A stretch of DNA of 5,875 bases. Source: an uncultured Clostridium sp. (GTDB lineage Bacteria; Bacillota; Clostridia; Lachnospirales; Lachnospiraceae). Of the stretch, positions 5,343 through 5,875 are shown one piece after another. A program made the translations under genes and the position numbers. Below the pieces are notes generated by a model, which saw nothing but the letters and a program-made list of their open reading frames with translations, did no database searches and was not told where the DNA came from. Within the stretch, counting starts at the first letter, position 1, and the number at the start of each line of letters is the position of its first letter. The DNA lies in assembly GCA_905192625.1 (NCBI GenBank), contig CAJJLI010000164.1:1-5875 (forward strand), written 5' to 3'.

Positions 5343-5875
5343 TTAGAACGGATTTTCTTTTAATGTAAGTAATTTATCTCCGATTGAAACATAATTCTCT
5401 CTAGTTGTAAGAATTAGTTGATTATTTTTATAATTATCAACGATTAAGGAAACGGTAAATGGATGAATTTCATCCATTATAATGCTTTTATTAACCTTAA
5501 ATAGGACATCTCCAACGCTGACATCCTTACTATGGTTTGTTAGCTGGGTCCAATAATCCGAGGACGAATCACAGGCGCTTGGTTCCGTTTTTAGAACTAC
5601 AACCATTCCATTGTTGGACTCAAACGTAATTTGATGACTTTCTTCTGAAATTTCTTTAATTACTCCATTGACAGGTGAGGCAATTTTATCCTCAGTCAAT
5701 TTGATAATAACACCAGGGTTATTTAATCCGGATTCTTTTGACTCTTCTATGTATTGAGCTACAGATACAATATCACCACTGCAAGGGCTATACACAAGTT
5801 GAAGTTTATGTTTACGCTCAAACTCTATTTTTCTAAGTCTTTTTTCTTCTTCTTGTGTTTTAACCTCTTTATAAT
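5343..5875 (-). CDS. PTS EIIA(Glc)-like domain protein, C-terminal part, 5' end outside window
   Basis: Only the last 176 codons are visible; the frame stays open to the right edge, so the gene is partial. The first roughly 26 visible residues are a Lys/Glu-rich, probably helical stretch (KTQEEEKRLRKIEFERKHK), which looks like a linker or coiled coil. From VYSPCSGDIVSV onward (5795 to 5343) the sequence follows the EIIA glucose-type fold: the opening SPCSGDIV beta strand, the GVIIKL...IASPVNGVI block, SHQITFESNNG, VSVGDVLFKV and a final VSIGDKLLTL. The phosphorylated histidine that should fall in a V-H-I/F-G-I-D motif is replaced by a lysine (VVLKTE, codon 5591-5589), and the GID that follows is absent. 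The supporting histidine in SHQITF (codon 5636-5634) is kept. It is therefore unlikely to carry phosphate and may be a regulatory or structural relative. A GTG at 5795-5793 could be read as a start but has no reason to be one. The N-terminal partner domain cannot be seen. Confidence 0.8.
   Translation of the reverse strand, partial: YKEVKTQEEEKRLRKIEFERKHKLQLVYSPCSGDIVSVAQYIEESKESGLNNPGVIIKLTEDKIASPVNGVIKEISEESHQITFESNNGMVVVLKTEPSACDSSSDYWTQLTNHSKDVSVGDVLFKVNKSIIMDEIHPFTVSLIVDNYKNNQLILTTRENYVSIGDKLLTLKENPF

Overview
This is a low-GC, fully coding-on-one-strand stretch of a chromosome from an anaerobic Firmicute. The best guess is a spore-forming clostridium of the Lachnospiraceae type. The guess rests on AT-rich codon use, strong GGAGG-type ribosome binding sites, a TepA-type ClpP homologue (a family tied to endospore formers) and the UppP, MetY and M16 peptidase versions present. 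It is an inference from sequence character, not a database match. All five coding regions lie on the minus strand, so transcription runs from the right edge to the left edge.

In transcription order: (1) 5875-5343 holds the C-terminal part of a protein whose start is outside the window. It is a charged helical stretch followed by a domain of the glucose-family PTS EIIA fold, in which the phosphorylated histidine position is a lysine. (2) After 88 bases comes an M16 zinc peptidase (5254-3905). (3) Its stop codon overlaps the start codon of an O-acetylhomoserine sulfhydrylase gene, metY (3905-2631), by one base, so the two are probably translationally coupled. (4) A 463-base gene-free stretch (2168-2630) holds 2.8 tandem copies of an 85-bp repeat that folds into hairpins, then an intrinsic terminator, then a weak promoter. 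(5) A ClpP-family serine peptidase of the TepA type (2167-1226) has a long charged N-terminal extension. (6) A 273-base gap holds a perfect 17-bp inverted repeat and a promoter for uppP. (7) uppP (952-122) encodes undecaprenyl-diphosphate phosphatase. (8) The left 121 bases are the leader of another minus-strand gene starting just outside the window. They hold a good sigma-A-type promoter overlapping the uppP stop codon, five GTGTC/GACAC motifs arranged as overlapping palindromes, and a very strong Shine-Dalgarno sequence at the edge.

The genes are mostly housekeeping: cell-wall lipid carrier recycling, sulfur assimilation, and sporulation or export proteolysis. No defence system, mobile element or biosynthetic cluster is visible. 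The points most worth a second look are the apparently non-phosphorylatable EIIA domain, the 85-bp tandem repeat with its conserved hairpin and nine-codon ORF, and the palindrome-rich leader at the left edge.
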